Assembly: GCF_004362515.1 (NCBI RefSeq)
Contig: NZ_SNXU01000001.1
Span: forward strand, 7,006,001-7,070,000
Length of the DNA stretch: 64,000 nt
Source of the DNA: Actinokineospora alba
GTDB lineage: Bacteria > Actinomycetota > Actinomycetes > Mycobacteriales > Pseudonocardiaceae
Direction: 5' to 3'
This document shows positions 25,602 to 35,003 of the stretch, piece by piece. Within the stretch, counting starts at the first letter, position 1, and each line of letters opens with the position of its first letter. The notes below the pieces were generated by a model, which was given only the letters and a program-made list of their open reading frames with translations, had not been told where the DNA came from and did not search any database. Position numbers and translations under genes: made by a program.

Positions 25602-26489
25602 TCACCTAGCGTGATGATCCGGCAGGTTCTCCCGCAGGAACAACGCGGTCTCCTCGACGGCCTTCTTGACGTGCGGCTCGACGTCGTAGAGGTCCACGTG
25701 CCGCTCGCAGTCGAGCCACACCGCGCGCTTGACCCCCGTGACCCGCTCGTAGAGCCGTTCGGCGAGTTCGGGTGCGCAGTAGTCGTCGACCTTGCCGTGC
25801 ACGACCAGCAGCGGTGTCGCGGCGAGCAGTTCGGCGGAGTTCAGGGCGTCGAACGTCATCAGGGTGTGCAGCGACCCTCGGGTGACCTCGTTCGTCCAGT
25901 GCTCGGCCGCGCCGCGTTCGGTGCCGTAGTAGGAGTACGGCTCCTCCCCCGCCATCGCCGCCTCCCCGTCGTCGGGCGCGACGGCCGGGATGAGGTCGTC
26001 GTAGCCCGCGAGGAACACGCCCAGCGCGGCCCGGTAGGCGTCGATCCCCATCCGCTCGGCGAAGAACGCGGGGCTGTTGTAGGCGCCCGCGATCCCGGCT
26101 ACCGCCTTGACCCGGGGGTCGCTCGCCGCGGCCCGCATGACGTAGCCGCCGCCCAGGCAGATCCCGACCAGCCCGATGCGGTGCGCGTCGATCTCCGGCC
26201 GGGCCGCGAGCAGGCTCACCGCGGCCCGCAGGTCGGCCAGCTTCCCTTGGGTGTCCTCATGTCCGTGCCTGCCGCCGCTCTCCCCGAAGCCGCGGTGGTC
26301 GAAGGCGAGCGTGGCGAAACCGGCCTCGGTGAGCCGCTCCGCGTAGTGGCCGACGACCTGCTCCTTGACCCCGGTGAACGGCCCGCTCAGCGCCACCGCC
26401 GCGTGCGGGCCCTCGGCGTCGGGAATCCGCAGCTCGCCGACGATGATCACGCCGTCGGACCAGAACTCCAGCCGTTCGGTGACACTCAT
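25602..26489 (-). CDS. Alpha/beta hydrolase, dienelactone-hydrolase-like
   Basis: 295 residues. The fold motif is FDHRGFGESGG. The nucleophile elbow GICLGGGY has Cys in place of the usual Ser, as in dienelactone hydrolases. The acid is in GKVDDYCAPE, and the catalytic histidine is in ERHVDLYD. The start overlaps the xanthine dehydrogenase large-subunit stop by ATGA, so it is the last gene of the purine operon. Its role in purine breakdown is not known. It could act on a downstream ureide or lactone, but this is speculation. Confidence 0.87.
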   Translation of the reverse strand: MSVTERLEFWSDGVIIVGELRIPDAEGPHAAVALSGPFTGVKEQVVGHYAERLTEAGFATLAFDHRGFGESGGRHGHEDTQGKLADLRAAVSLLAARPEIDAHRIGLVGICLGGGYVMRAAASDPRVKAVAGIAGAYNSPAFFAERMGIDAYRAALGVFLAGYDDLIPAVAPDDGEAAMAGEEPYSYYGTERGAAEHWTNEVTRGSLHTLMTFDALNSAELLAATPLLVVHGKVDDYCAPELAERLYERVTGVKRAVWLDCERHVDLYDVEPHVKKAVEETALFLRENLPDHHAR

Positions 26490-28762
26490 GTCGTTTCCTC
26501 GGTCTCGGTGATGTGTTCGGGCCGCACCGGCACCCGGGTGAGCGCTTTCCCCGTCGCCGCGCGGATGGCGGCGACGATCGCGGGCGTCGAGGAGATGGTC
26601 GGCGGCTCGCCGACGCCGCGCAAACCGTAGGGCGCGTGCGGGTCGGCCAGTTCGAGCACGTCGAGCGGCATCGGCGGCATGTCGAGGATGGTCGGGATCA
26701 GGTAGTCGGTGAACGACGGGTTGCGGACCTTGCCGTCGACGACCTGGATCTCCTCCATCACCGCCAGCCCGAGCCCCTGCGCGGAGCCGCCTTGGATCTG
26801 CCCTTCCACGGCCTGCGGGTTCATCGCCTTGCCGACGTCCTGCGCGCAGGCGAGTTCGACGACCCGGACCAGGCCCAGTTCGACGTCGACGTCGACGACC
26901 GCCCGGTGCGCGGCGAAGGCGTACTGCACGTGCGCGTTGCCCTGCCCGTGCGAATCGAGCGGCTCGGTGGGCCGGTGCCGCCACTCGACCGTGTGCTCGA
27001 TGACCTTGTCCCCAAGCAGTTCGACCAGGTCGGCGACGATGGCGTCGTCGGTGACGACCTTGCCGCCCTCCAGCCGGGCGCCGGGGCTTTCGGCCAGTTC
27101 CAGTACTTCCCCGCGGACCTTCTCGCACGCCGCCCGCACGGCGCCGCCGGTGACGTAGCTCTGTCGCGAGGCGGAACTGGAGCCCGCGCTGCCGACATTC
27201 GTGTCGGCGGGCAGGACGGTCACCTGGGTCACCCCAAGCTCGGTCCGGGCGATCTGCGCCTGCAGGGTCACCAGCCCCTGGCCGACCTCGGCGGCGGCGG
27301 TGTGCACGGAGACGACAGCCTCGCCCGCGACGACCTCCAGCCGGACCCGCGCGGTGGAGTAGTCGTCGAACCCTTCGGAGAAGCCGACATTCTTGATCCC
27401 GACCCCGTAGCCGACACCGCGCACGACGCCTTCGCCGTGCGTCGTGTTCGACACCCCACCGGGCATCTCGCGCAGGTCGTCGGCGGCGGGCGGCGGCATC
27501 GGCTTGTCCCGCACCAGCTTCAGCAGCTGCTCGACCGGGGCCGCGGAGTCGATCACCTGCCCGGTCGGCATCCGCGAGCCCTCGCGGACCGCGTTGCGCA
27601 GGCGCAGCTCCACCGGGTCCATGCCGAGCTTCTCCGCCAACAGGTCCATTTGGGACTCATAGGCGAAACAGGCCTGTACCGCGCCGAATCCGCGCATCGC
27701 ACCGCAAGGCGGGTTGTTCGTGTAGACGCCATAGGCGTCCACGTGGACGGACTCGACCTCGTAGGGCCCGACGCCCAGCGTCGCCGCGTTCGCCACGACA
27801 GCCGTGGTGCTCGACGCGTACGCGCCGCCGTCGAGGACGATCCGGGCCCGCACATAGACGAGGTCGCCCGCCTCGGTGGCGCCGTGCTCGTAGCGCAGCC
27901 GCGCCGGGTGCCGGTGCACGTGGCCGAAGAACGACTCCTCTCGCCCGTAGACCATCTTGACCGGCTTCCCGGTGTGCATCGCCAGCATGCAGGCGTGCAC
28001 CTGCATCGACAGGTCCTCCCGGGCCCCGAACGCGCCGCCGACGCCCGCGAGGGTGAGCCGCACCTTGTCCTGGGGCAGCCGCAGCGCCTCGGCGACCTGC
28101 TTCTGGTCGACGTGCAGCCACTGGGTGGCGACGTAGAGGTCGATCCCGCCGTCCTCGGCCGGGACCGCCAGACCGGACTCGGGGCCGAGGAAAGCCTGGT
28201 CCTGCATGCCGACGCTGTACTCACCGGTGACGACGACCGGCGCCGTCGGCTCGGGGTCGCCGGTGCGGACGCGGACGTGCCGCACGCAGTTGCCGGTCTC
28301 GTTGTCCGGGTGCAGCACCGTCGCGTCCGGCCGCAGGGCGTGGTCCATGTCGGTCACCGGGTCGAACACCTGGTACTCGACCTCGATCGCGGCGACCGCC
28401 CGCCGCGCCGTCTCGGGGTGGTCGGCGGCCACGATGGCAACCGGTTCCCCTTGGTAGCGCACGATGTCCTCGGCCAGGATCGGCTGGTCGGCGTGTTCGA
28501 GGCCGTACCGGTTGCGGCCGGGCACGTCGGCCTGGGTCAGCACCGCGTGCACCCCGGGGATCCGCAGCGCGCCGCCGACGCCGATGAGCTTGATCCGGGC
28601 GAACGGGTGCGGGCTGCGCAGGGTCGCGCCCCACAGCATCTCGTCGGCCCACAGGTCCGAGGAGTAGGCGAACTCGCCCTTCACCTTGAGTGCGCCGTCC
28701 GGTCGGACCGGGCTCTGGCCCACGCCGCCTTCAGTGCGGGTGCGTTCGGAGGATCGGGTCAT
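26486..28762 (-). CDS. xdhB: Xanthine dehydrogenase, molybdopterin-binding subunit
   Basis: 758 residues of the xanthine dehydrogenase large subunit. The N-terminal a/b hammerhead (about residues 20-130) is followed by Mo-cofactor-binding segments GGAFGAREDLSMQVHA, GAMRGFGAVQACFAYE and AEVGQGLVTLQAQI. The catalytic glutamate of the family lies in LRGVGEPPT near the C-terminus. It hydroxylates hypoxanthine or xanthine to urate using the FAD and Fe-S partners encoded upstream. The ATG 28762 overlaps the deaminase stop (ATGA). Confidence 0.93.
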   Translation of the reverse strand: MTRSSERTRTEGGVGQSPVRPDGALKVKGEFAYSSDLWADEMLWGATLRSPHPFARIKLIGVGGALRIPGVHAVLTQADVPGRNRYGLEHADQPILAEDIVRYQGEPVAIVAADHPETARRAVAAIEVEYQVFDPVTDMDHALRPDATVLHPDNETGNCVRHVRVRTGDPEPTAPVVVTGEYSVGMQDQAFLGPESGLAVPAEDGGIDLYVATQWLHVDQKQVAEALRLPQDKVRLTLAGVGGAFGAREDLSMQVHACMLAMHTGKPVKMVYGREESFFGHVHRHPARLRYEHGATEAGDLVYVRARIVLDGGAYASSTTAVVANAATLGVGPYEVESVHVDAYGVYTNNPPCGAMRGFGAVQACFAYESQMDLLAEKLGMDPVELRLRNAVREGSRMPTGQVIDSAAPVEQLLKLVRDKPMPPPAADDLREMPGGVSNTTHGEGVVRGVGYGVGIKNVGFSEGFDDYSTARVRLEVVAGEAVVSVHTAAAEVGQGLVTLQAQIARTELGVTQVTVLPADTNVGSAGSSSASRQSYVTGGAVRAACEKVRGEVLELAESPGARLEGGKVVTDDAIVADLVELLGDKVIEHTVEWRHRPTEPLDSHGQGNAHVQYAFAAHRAVVDVDVELGLVRVVELACAQDVGKAMNPQAVEGQIQGGSAQGLGLAVMEEIQVVDGKVRNPSFTDYLIPTILDMPPMPLDVLELADPHAPYGLRGVGEPPTISSTPAIVAAIRAATGKALTRVPVRPEHITETEETT

Positions 28763-30123
28763 CGCAGCATCCCCGCCTTGCGGGCGAGCTTGACGCTCGT
28801 CGTTTTCAGGTCGCGGGCCACGTCGGCCTCGGTGACCAGGCAGGACTCGTCGTCCTCGATCACCGCGTTGCCGCCTGCCAGCAGCAGCGCCAGCGGCGGC
28901 AGTGAGCCGAACACCAGGGCCGCCACCGGGTCGGCGATGCCCGCGTGTTCCACGCCGGTCAGCCGCCAGAGGGCGACGTCGGCGAGCTTTCCGGGTTCCA
29001 GCGAGCCGAGTTCTCGTTGTCTGCCAAGGCAGGCAGCGCCGCCCATGGTGGCCAGCCACAGCGCGCGGCGGGCGTCGAAGGAGGCGGCGCCGTCACGCAG
29101 TCGGGCCAGGTACATGGCCTGCCGGAGTTCCCCACCTAGTCCACCGTCCTCATTGGACGCGGCGCCGTCCGCGCCGAGTCCGACCGGGACACCGGCGGCC
29201 AGCATGTCCGCCACCCGGGCGATTCCAGCGCCCAGCCGGGCGTTCGACGACGGGCAGTGCGCGATGCCGGTCCGGCTCTCGCCCAGGGTGCGGATGGCGC
29301 CGTCTGAGAGGTGCACCCCGTGCGCGAGCCACACGTCCGACCCGGTCCACCCAAGGCGTTCGGCGTACTGCACGGGGGTGCAGCCGAACTCGGAGAGGCA
29401 CTGCTTCTCCTCTTCGAGGGTCTCGGCGAGGTGGGTGTGCATCCGGACGCCCGCGGCCCGGGCGAGTTCGGCGGCGCCGGTCATCAGGTCCGCGCTGACC
29501 GAGAACGGCGAGCACGGTCCGACGGCGACACGGACGAACGAGGCGGGCGACGGGTCGTGCCACCGCGAGATCGCCTCGCCGGTGCCCTCCAGCGCGTCGG
29601 CGGTGTCCTCGACGAGGGAGTCCGGTGGCAGGCCGCCGGTCGACGTGCCGCGGTCCATCGACCCGCGCACGGCGTGCAGGCGGATGCCGACCTCGGCGGC
29701 GGCGTGGACGGTCGCGCCGAGCAGGTCGCCCGCGTCGCGCGGGAAGACGTAGTGGTGGTCGGCCGCGGTCGTGCATCCCGTGCGCGCCAAGCGAACCAGG
29801 CCTGCGGTGGCGGCGGCTCGAGTCGTCTCCTCGTCGATGCCCGCCCATACGGGATAGAGGCGCACGAGCCAGTCGAACAGGTCCGACTGCTGGGCGAGGC
29901 CGCGGGTGGCCCACTGGTAGAGGTGGTGGTGGGTGTTGACGAAACCGGGGGTCGCCAGGCAGCCGCGGCCGTCGACCCGGCGGTCGGCGGGCAGGTCGTC
30001 CGGGGCCGGGCCGGGACCGACGGACTCGATCAGCCCGCCGTTGACCACCACGTGCCCATCGGTGTACTCGGTTCCCGCGGCGTCCACGGTGGCCACCGCG
30101 GCGCCCTCGATGACCGTTCTCAC
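28759..30123 (-). CDS. 8-oxoguanine/guanine-type deaminase (amidohydrolase)
   Basis: 454-residue amidohydrolase-superfamily deaminase. Metal ligands and active-site motifs are NTHHHLYQWATRG, HTHLAET, HGVHLSD and LGADGAASNE. The 8-oxoguanine-deaminase-like stretch RGSMDRGTSTGGLPPDSLVE is present. The product would be urate (from 8-oxoguanine) or xanthine (from guanine), feeding the adjacent dehydrogenase and uricase. GTG 30123 overlaps the Fe-S subunit stop as GTGA. The position inside the xdh gene cluster supports the purine assignment. The exact base preferred needs assay. Confidence 0.88.
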   Translation of the reverse strand: MRTVIEGAAVATVDAAGTEYTDGHVVVNGGLIESVGPGPAPDDLPADRRVDGRGCLATPGFVNTHHHLYQWATRGLAQQSDLFDWLVRLYPVWAGIDEETTRAAATAGLVRLARTGCTTAADHHYVFPRDAGDLLGATVHAAAEVGIRLHAVRGSMDRGTSTGGLPPDSLVEDTADALEGTGEAISRWHDPSPASFVRVAVGPCSPFSVSADLMTGAAELARAAGVRMHTHLAETLEEEKQCLSEFGCTPVQYAERLGWTGSDVWLAHGVHLSDGAIRTLGESRTGIAHCPSSNARLGAGIARVADMLAAGVPVGLGADGAASNEDGGLGGELRQAMYLARLRDGAASFDARRALWLATMGGAACLGRQRELGSLEPGKLADVALWRLTGVEHAGIADPVAALVFGSLPPLALLLAGGNAVIEDDESCLVTEADVARDLKTTSVKLARKAGMLR

Positions 30124-30593
30124 GAGGCGCCCTCCATCCGGGACGCCGCGAGGCGCACCGCGTCGAGGATCTTCTCGTATCCGGTGCAGCGGCACAGGTT
30201 TCCGGCCAGGGACTCGCGGATCTCGGCGTCGGTCGGCTTCGGAACCCGGCGAACCAGGTCGTGCGTGGCGACGATCAGACCAGGGGTGCAGAACCCGCAC
30301 TGCACGGCACCGGTCTCGACGAACGCCTCCTGCACGGGATCGAGCTGGTCGCCGTCGGCGAGCCCCTCGACCGTGCGCACCTCGCGGCCCTCGACCTGGC
30401 CCGCGGCGACCAGGCACGCGCAGACCGCGACCTCGTCGAGGAACACCGTGCAGGAGCCGCATTCCCCTTGCTCGCAGGCGTTCTTGGAGCCGGGCAGGCC
30501 CATCCGCTCGCGCAGCACGTAGAGCAGGCTCTCGCCCTCCCAGACGTCCTCGGCGACCTTCTGCTCGCCGTTGACCCGCACCGTCACCCTCAT
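30120..30593 (-). CDS. xdhA: Xanthine dehydrogenase, 2Fe-2S subunit
   Basis: 157 residues with two [2Fe-2S] domains. The plant-ferredoxin-like cluster is bound by CEQGECGSC and the following CAC. The second, helical cluster uses CGFCTPG and NLCRCTGY. It carries electrons from the molybdenum to the FAD subunit. The ATG at 30593 overlaps the stop of the FAD subunit gene by ATGA. Its length is normal for separate small subunits. Confidence 0.95.
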   Translation of the reverse strand: MRVTVRVNGEQKVAEDVWEGESLLYVLRERMGLPGSKNACEQGECGSCTVFLDEVAVCACLVAAGQVEGREVRTVEGLADGDQLDPVQEAFVETGAVQCGFCTPGLIVATHDLVRRVPKPTDAEIRESLAGNLCRCTGYEKILDAVRLAASRMEGAS

Positions 30594-31462
30594 GTAGACC
30601 AGCTCCCAGTCCGGTAGTCCGCCCAGGCCCACGCCAGCGTCCGCCGGGCCAGCACGCTCAGCGCGTGCCGCCGGTACGCCGCGGTGCCCCGCACATCGTC
30701 GATCGGGTTGGCCGCTTCGCCCACCAGCTCACCGAAGCGGCGCATCATGCTGTCGGGCAACGGTTCCCGCGTGTCCCACAGTCCGTCGATCTCGGTCTCG
30801 GCGAACGCCTCCGCCTCCGGCGCCCGCAGCGGTGTCGGCCCCGCCGAGCCGATACCGGTGCCGACGGAACGCTTGCCCGCGTTCAGCGCGAGGCCGAACG
30901 AGCAGACGGCGATCACCATGGCGTTGCGGGTGCCGACCTTCGCGAACTGCTGGGGACCCGAGGCGACCGGAATGCGGGTCGCCACAATGAGTTCGTCCGG
31001 TTCGAGCACCGACTTCTTCGGACCGACGAAGAACTGACTCGTCGGAATCCTCCTGGTGCCGCGGGTCGACGCGACCTCGATCTCGGCCGCGCAGGCCAGC
31101 AGTGGCGGGTGCGCGTCACCGGCGGGGGACGCCGCGCCGAGGTTGCCGCCGACCGTGCCCCGGTTGCGGATCTGCGGCGACCCGACGGTCCGCGACGCCA
31201 TCGCCAGGCCGGGCAGCTTGGCGCCCAACTCGGTGATGATCCGGTTGTACGGCACGCCCGCGCCGAGCCGGACCATGTCGTCGTCGAGGTCCCACTCGGC
31301 CAACTCGGTCACACCGCCGAGGTCGAGCAGCGCGTCCGGCCTGCGGAGGTCGAAGTTGAGCTCCACCATCACATCGGTGCCACCCGCGATCGGCACCGCT
31401 TCCGGGGTCGCCGCCTTGGCCTCGAGTGCCTCGGCGAGGGTCGTCGGTCGCAAGAAGTCCAT
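30590..31462 (-). CDS. Xanthine dehydrogenase, FAD-binding subunit
   Basis: 290 residues of the CO-dehydrogenase/xanthine-dehydrogenase flavoprotein family. FAD-binding segments are VPIAGGTDVMVELNF and TVGGNLGAASPAGDAHPPLL, and the C-terminal domain has ALSVLARRTL. ATG 31462 follows the uricase gene by 13 bases. It completes the three-subunit xanthine dehydrogenase encoded consecutively here. Confidence 0.93.
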   Translation of the reverse strand: MDFLRPTTLAEALEAKAATPEAVPIAGGTDVMVELNFDLRRPDALLDLGGVTELAEWDLDDDMVRLGAGVPYNRIITELGAKLPGLAMASRTVGSPQIRNRGTVGGNLGAASPAGDAHPPLLACAAEIEVASTRGTRRIPTSQFFVGPKKSVLEPDELIVATRIPVASGPQQFAKVGTRNAMVIAVCSFGLALNAGKRSVGTGIGSAGPTPLRAPEAEAFAETEIDGLWDTREPLPDSMMRRFGELVGEAANPIDDVRGTAAYRRHALSVLARRTLAWAWADYRTGSWST

Positions 31463-31475
31463 TGTGGAATATCCC

Positions 31476-32336
31476 CTACCACCAAGCCAGGCCCGCATCG
31501 GGCGCGTCGGAACGACGGACGGTGCCTTCGATCAGGCCATAGGGACGGTCGGCGGCGTGGAACACCTCTCCCGGGTTGTCCAGTCCGAACGGTGCGAGGT
31601 CGACGAGGAAGTGGTGTTTGTTCGGCAGCGCCAGGCGAACCTCGACGAGGTCGTCGTCGCCTTCGAGGACCCGCTCGCCCATCGCGTGCAGCGTCTGCTG
31701 CAGCGAGCGGCTGTGGGTGTCGGCGAAGGCGGTCAGCAGCCGGTCCCGCGCTCCCGCAAAGGCTTGCGCCCAGTCCCGTCCGGTCGAGGCGTGCCGCCAG
31801 TTCGCGGTGACGGCGGTGGCCAGGATGCGGTCGTGGGTCTCGGGGAGAGTGGTGTAGCGGTCGCGAGGGAAGCCGTGGAACTCCGAGCCGGTCGTGTTGA
31901 GCACCACCAGGTCCGCCACCCCGGACACCACCCAGGCGGACTCGCCGTCACAGGTGGCGGTCGTGGTCCGCGTCCCCGCGCCGCGGGCGAAGGAGTGGCC
32001 GGTCGCGGCGATGCGGTCCCAGGTGTACTGCTCGATCCGCACGCGGGCTTGCTTGATCTCGGCCGTCGTGGTCACGAAGTGCCGCACCAGGCGCAGGGCG
32101 AAGTCCTCGATCTCGCCGACACCGTCGCGGGCGAAGGCGTACACGGTGTTCTTCTGGGTGTCGGTGGGCAGGACGCCGCTGTTGTCGCCGGTCAGATGGG
32201 TCGCGGCGAGGTCACCGGCGAGGGTGGTGGTGACGTTGAGGTCGGTGATCGCGTGGGTGTCGCCGTCGCGGTCGACCCGGACCAGGCGCGTCTCGGCCTT
32301 GCCGTACTGGTTGTCGCCGAGCTCGAAACCGCCCAT
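31476..32336 (-). CDS. Urate oxidase (uricase)
   Basis: 286 residues. Two tunnelling-fold domains contain the catalytic Lys13 in YGKAETR, Thr58 in LPTDTQKNT and the conserved histidine in LPNKHHFLVDL. It converts urate to 5-hydroxyisourate, the substrate of the next enzyme encoded immediately upstream. The uraH-like stop and this ATG share one base (TGATG). The fusion state is simple: no OHCU decarboxylase domain is attached. Confidence 0.95.
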   Translation of the reverse strand: MGGFELGDNQYGKAETRLVRVDRDGDTHAITDLNVTTTLAGDLAATHLTGDNSGVLPTDTQKNTVYAFARDGVGEIEDFALRLVRHFVTTTAEIKQARVRIEQYTWDRIAATGHSFARGAGTRTTTATCDGESAWVVSGVADLVVLNTTGSEFHGFPRDRYTTLPETHDRILATAVTANWRHASTGRDWAQAFAGARDRLLTAFADTHSRSLQQTLHAMGERVLEGDDDLVEVRLALPNKHHFLVDLAPFGLDNPGEVFHAADRPYGLIEGTVRRSDAPDAGLAWW

Positions 32337-32650
32337 CAGCTCCCCCGGTAGGTCGAGTAGCCGTAACCGCTGATCAGCAGGGGCACGTGGTGGTGTCGGT
32401 CGTCGCGGACCGTGAACGCCACCACCACCTCCGGGTAGAACGCGGCCGGACCAAGGTACTCGCCGGTGTCGAAAACCAGCCGGTGTTCACCCGGATGCGC
32501 TGTCCAGCCCGAGATCCGGCCGTCCCCGTCGGTCTCGCCTTTCGCGACTTCCCGCCAGTCGCCGTCCCGGCGCTCGTCGTGGCGCACGGGGATGCCCACC
32601 GCGGGCTTGCCTCGGGCGGTGTCGAGGACGTGGGTGGACAAAGTGGTCAT
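32336..32650 (-). CDS. uraH: 5-hydroxyisourate hydrolase
   Basis: 104-residue transthyretin-like protein. The conserved N-terminal HVLDTARGKPAVGIPV, the middle RISGWT and the C-terminal YRGS signature are all present. It opens 5-hydroxyisourate to OHCU. It overlaps the OHCU decarboxylase stop by ATGA, and its own stop abuts the uricase start. Confidence 0.95.
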   Translation of the reverse strand: MTTLSTHVLDTARGKPAVGIPVRHDERRDGDWREVAKGETDGDGRISGWTAHPGEHRLVFDTGEYLGPAAFYPEVVVAFTVRDDRHHHVPLLISGYGYSTYRGS

Positions 32651-33180
32651 GCCTCAGCCAGCTTCACCAGCCGCAACGCGGCGATCTTGCACAGCTCTTC
32701 CCGAACCTCTTCGCGCTCGGCGGCGACGTCGTTACGCAGCCGACGGTGAGCTTCGGCGAGGATGGCGTCCGCGGTCAGCCCGGTGGCGCAGATGAGGAAG
32801 ACGTGGCCGAAGCGGTCCTCGTAGTCCACATTCGCCTGTTTGAGCTCGTCACCGCCCCCGCCCGCGGCGGCCTGCTCACCCCGCGACCACCCCGCCTCAC
32901 GACTGTCACCGACGGCGCGCTCCCCGATGCGCGGATGGGCGTCAAGGGCCTCCCGCAGGTCTTCCCACTGGAGGGCGGCGAACACCCGATCGGACCGCGC
33001 GATGAGCTGATTCACGTCCCCGTAGGGCCGCCCCACCACCATTTCCCCAGCCCAACGCCGCGACGAGCAACACGCCAGCAGGTCATCGAGGGCACCCGCC
33101 GGGTCGGCGTCATTGAATCTCCACAGGAACGAGTCGCCGGGCACCCTGCCAGTAGACACCGCCACGGCACACGCGGCCAC
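32647..33180 (-). CDS. uraD: OHCU decarboxylase
   Basis: 177 residues. It has FLWRFNDADP, the helix LLACCSSRRWAGEMV, the catalytic histidine in HPRIGERAV and the family segment YEDRFGHVFLICATG. It decarboxylates OHCU to S-allantoin, completing the uricase pathway. It is the first gene of the purine operon. The start is GTG 33180, with an alternative in-frame GTG at 33144, and no convincing ribosome site decides between them. No allantoinase gene is in this window. Confidence 0.9.
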   Translation of the reverse strand: MAACAVAVSTGRVPGDSFLWRFNDADPAGALDDLLACCSSRRWAGEMVVGRPYGDVNQLIARSDRVFAALQWEDLREALDAHPRIGERAVGDSREAGWSRGEQAAAGGGGDELKQANVDYEDRFGHVFLICATGLTADAILAEAHRRLRNDVAAEREEVREELCKIAALRLVKLAEA

Positions 33181-33258
33181 CGACAGAGGGGAATTTTGTC
33201 CGATTCCGGTCCAGTTGAGATCAAACTCAGGATTTGATCACCCCGAGAATTGCATTTG

Positions 33259-33729
33259 CTAACGGGCGAGAGTGTCCAGCACGGGGGTCCAGCCTGCCCG
33301 GACGCACTCGTTCGGGAGGACCTCGACTCCCCAGCCGGCCAGTGCTCCCAGGCTCCGATCGAACGCCGGGTGCGCCGCAAGGGTCGCCTTCACGTAAGGG
33401 CAGGCGATGGTCCGGACTTTCAGCCCGATCGACTCGTTGAGAATGCCGAGCGCGAACGAGTCACTGATGCCCGCCGCCCACTTGTTGATCGTGTTGAACG
33501 TGGCAGGCGCCGCGACGATCACGTCGGCGTGCGGCCACTCGACAGACCGAAGGTCGTGTCGTACCGGGTGTCCGGTCTGACGGGAGAGTTCGTCGAGGTC
33601 GAGCCAACTCGCGGCGGTCGGCGTGGCCGCGAGGCAGACGCTCCATCCGTTGTCTCGCAAGGAATCGATGAGCGTGCCGACTTGGAGTGCGGGCGGCGCG
33701 GCGGAAACGACGAGGTAGACGACGCTCAC
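33259..33729 (-). CDS. Flavoprotein-domain protein (PPC-decarboxylase-like)
   Basis: 156 residues of the flavoprotein family PF02441. VVYLVVSAAPPALQVGTLIDSL is the N-terminal Rossmann-like strand. APATFNTINKWAAGISDSFALGIL is the FMN/phosphopantothenoylcysteine-decarboxylase-like motif. It starts in the ATGA overlap with the upstream XRE regulator gene. Such XRE-flavoprotein pairs recur in actinomycetes. The substrate is unknown. Confidence 0.85.
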   Translation of the reverse strand: MSVVYLVVSAAPPALQVGTLIDSLRDNGWSVCLAATPTAASWLDLDELSRQTGHPVRHDLRSVEWPHADVIVAAPATFNTINKWAAGISDSFALGILNESIGLKVRTIACPYVKATLAAHPAFDRSLGALAGWGVEVLPNECVRAGWTPVLDTLAR

Positions 33730-34865
33730 CGCACCACCTCCGCGCGACGGGCGAGCGCGCGCAGACCGGGCGTTGCTCCCTGCCGTTCGCGGCCAAGCAA
33801 CGTGACCAGGACGCCGCGGGCGGCGGCGTTGCGCGACACCGACTGACGCGCGACTCGTTCCGCCTCCAGCAGATGCAGCACGGCAACCGCATCGCTGCCG
33901 TGGTCGGCGGCGGCCTGCGCGAGATCAATGTGCACCTGCGACCGGCGGCCACGAAGGACAGCGGGCAGCCGGTCGGTGTCGATTCGCTCCCCGAGCCGCC
34001 GCGCCTCGGCAGCGTCGCCGAGCGCGGTCGCGACCGAAAGCTGGTGGATCGCCACATTCGTCGGCCCGAACGCCGTCCAGCCATGGTTCGCGTCCACGCC
34101 AAGGCGCTCCGCAAGCACCCGCGCCTCGACGAGCCGACGACCAGCGGCGGCGGAGTCCCCTTCTCTCGCCGCCAAGACGGCGAGCAACAGGGTCAACGCA
34201 CCACGCGCCGACAACGCTGCGCGGTCCTTGTTGTCCGTCAACGGCTCCAGTGCCACAGCTGCGCATTCCTCGGCGGCGGCCCGGTGACCGGCCTTGAGCA
34301 AGGCGCAGCCGACTTGGTACTGGGCCACGCCCACCAGCGCGGGTCGCTCACTATCCATCGCGGACCGCAGCGCCCGGTCCGCGGCCACGCAGGCAAGCGC
34401 AGAATCGCCGATCTTCGTGGCCAGCTTCGCAGCGACGACATAGGTGGCGGCAGAGGAGTTCGGCGGCTGGGGCGTGGTGATCAACGAGGGAAGAACCCTT
34501 GCGGTGGTTTCGTAATCAGCCTGCTGGTACAGGCGGTGAACCTCGTCGACGGAGGGCAGATCCCGAATGGAGTCCATGTCGGCGCCACCGAACATCGCCC
34601 GACGAAGGCCATCGAGGAGGGGGCGACTGTCCTTCTCCGGTTCGTGGTTTGTCGGTTCGACGAAGAGCGTGAGCATCCCGGCGAGTTCCTCGGCCGTGAC
34701 ACCTAACGCGGTCGCGAGATGGGGTCGTATCCACGGCTGAGGTTCAATCGTGGTCGTCTCCCAGCGCACAACAGTGGACCGTTCCACGCCCAATCGTTGA
34801 GCCAGCGCCTCCTGACTGAGCCCGGCCGCCTTCCGTGCACGGGCAAGCCGCACGCGCTTGGGCAT
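33726..34865 (-). CDS. XRE-family regulator with TPR-like C-terminus
   Basis: 379 residues. The N-terminal Cro/CI HTH (RVRLARARKAAGLSQEALAQRLGVERSTVVRWE, about residues 3-38) is followed by a long alpha-helical region of TPR-like repeats. This is the architecture of actinobacterial XRE regulators linked to small-molecule or peptide sensing. ATG 34865 has GGGAGGAG upstream. It is co-translated with the flavoprotein and probably regulates it. Confidence 0.88.
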   Translation of the reverse strand: MPKRVRLARARKAAGLSQEALAQRLGVERSTVVRWETTTIEPQPWIRPHLATALGVTAEELAGMLTLFVEPTNHEPEKDSRPLLDGLRRAMFGGADMDSIRDLPSVDEVHRLYQQADYETTARVLPSLITTPQPPNSSAATYVVAAKLATKIGDSALACVAADRALRSAMDSERPALVGVAQYQVGCALLKAGHRAAAEECAAVALEPLTDNKDRAALSARGALTLLLAVLAAREGDSAAAGRRLVEARVLAERLGVDANHGWTAFGPTNVAIHQLSVATALGDAAEARRLGERIDTDRLPAVLRGRRSQVHIDLAQAAADHGSDAVAVLHLLEAERVARQSVSRNAAARGVLVTLLGRERQGATPGLRALARRAEVVR

Positions 34866-35003
34866 TCCACTCCTCCCGACAACCCGCAGTGCGACCACGG
34901 TAGCTCAGAGTCGCTGCTCAACGCGGCTTTGCGCCATTTCTGCGCCACTCGCTGCACCCGAGATGCTGTGGTTCACAGTGATCGCCGGCGGTTGAGTCAA
35001 GTC

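Noticed and set aside
26513..29752. A plus-strand open frame of over 1,000 codons across the xanthine dehydrogenase genes
   Set aside because: It is the antisense shadow of real genes with clear motifs. It is Arg/Gly/His-rich with no domain, and stop-poor only because of high GC.
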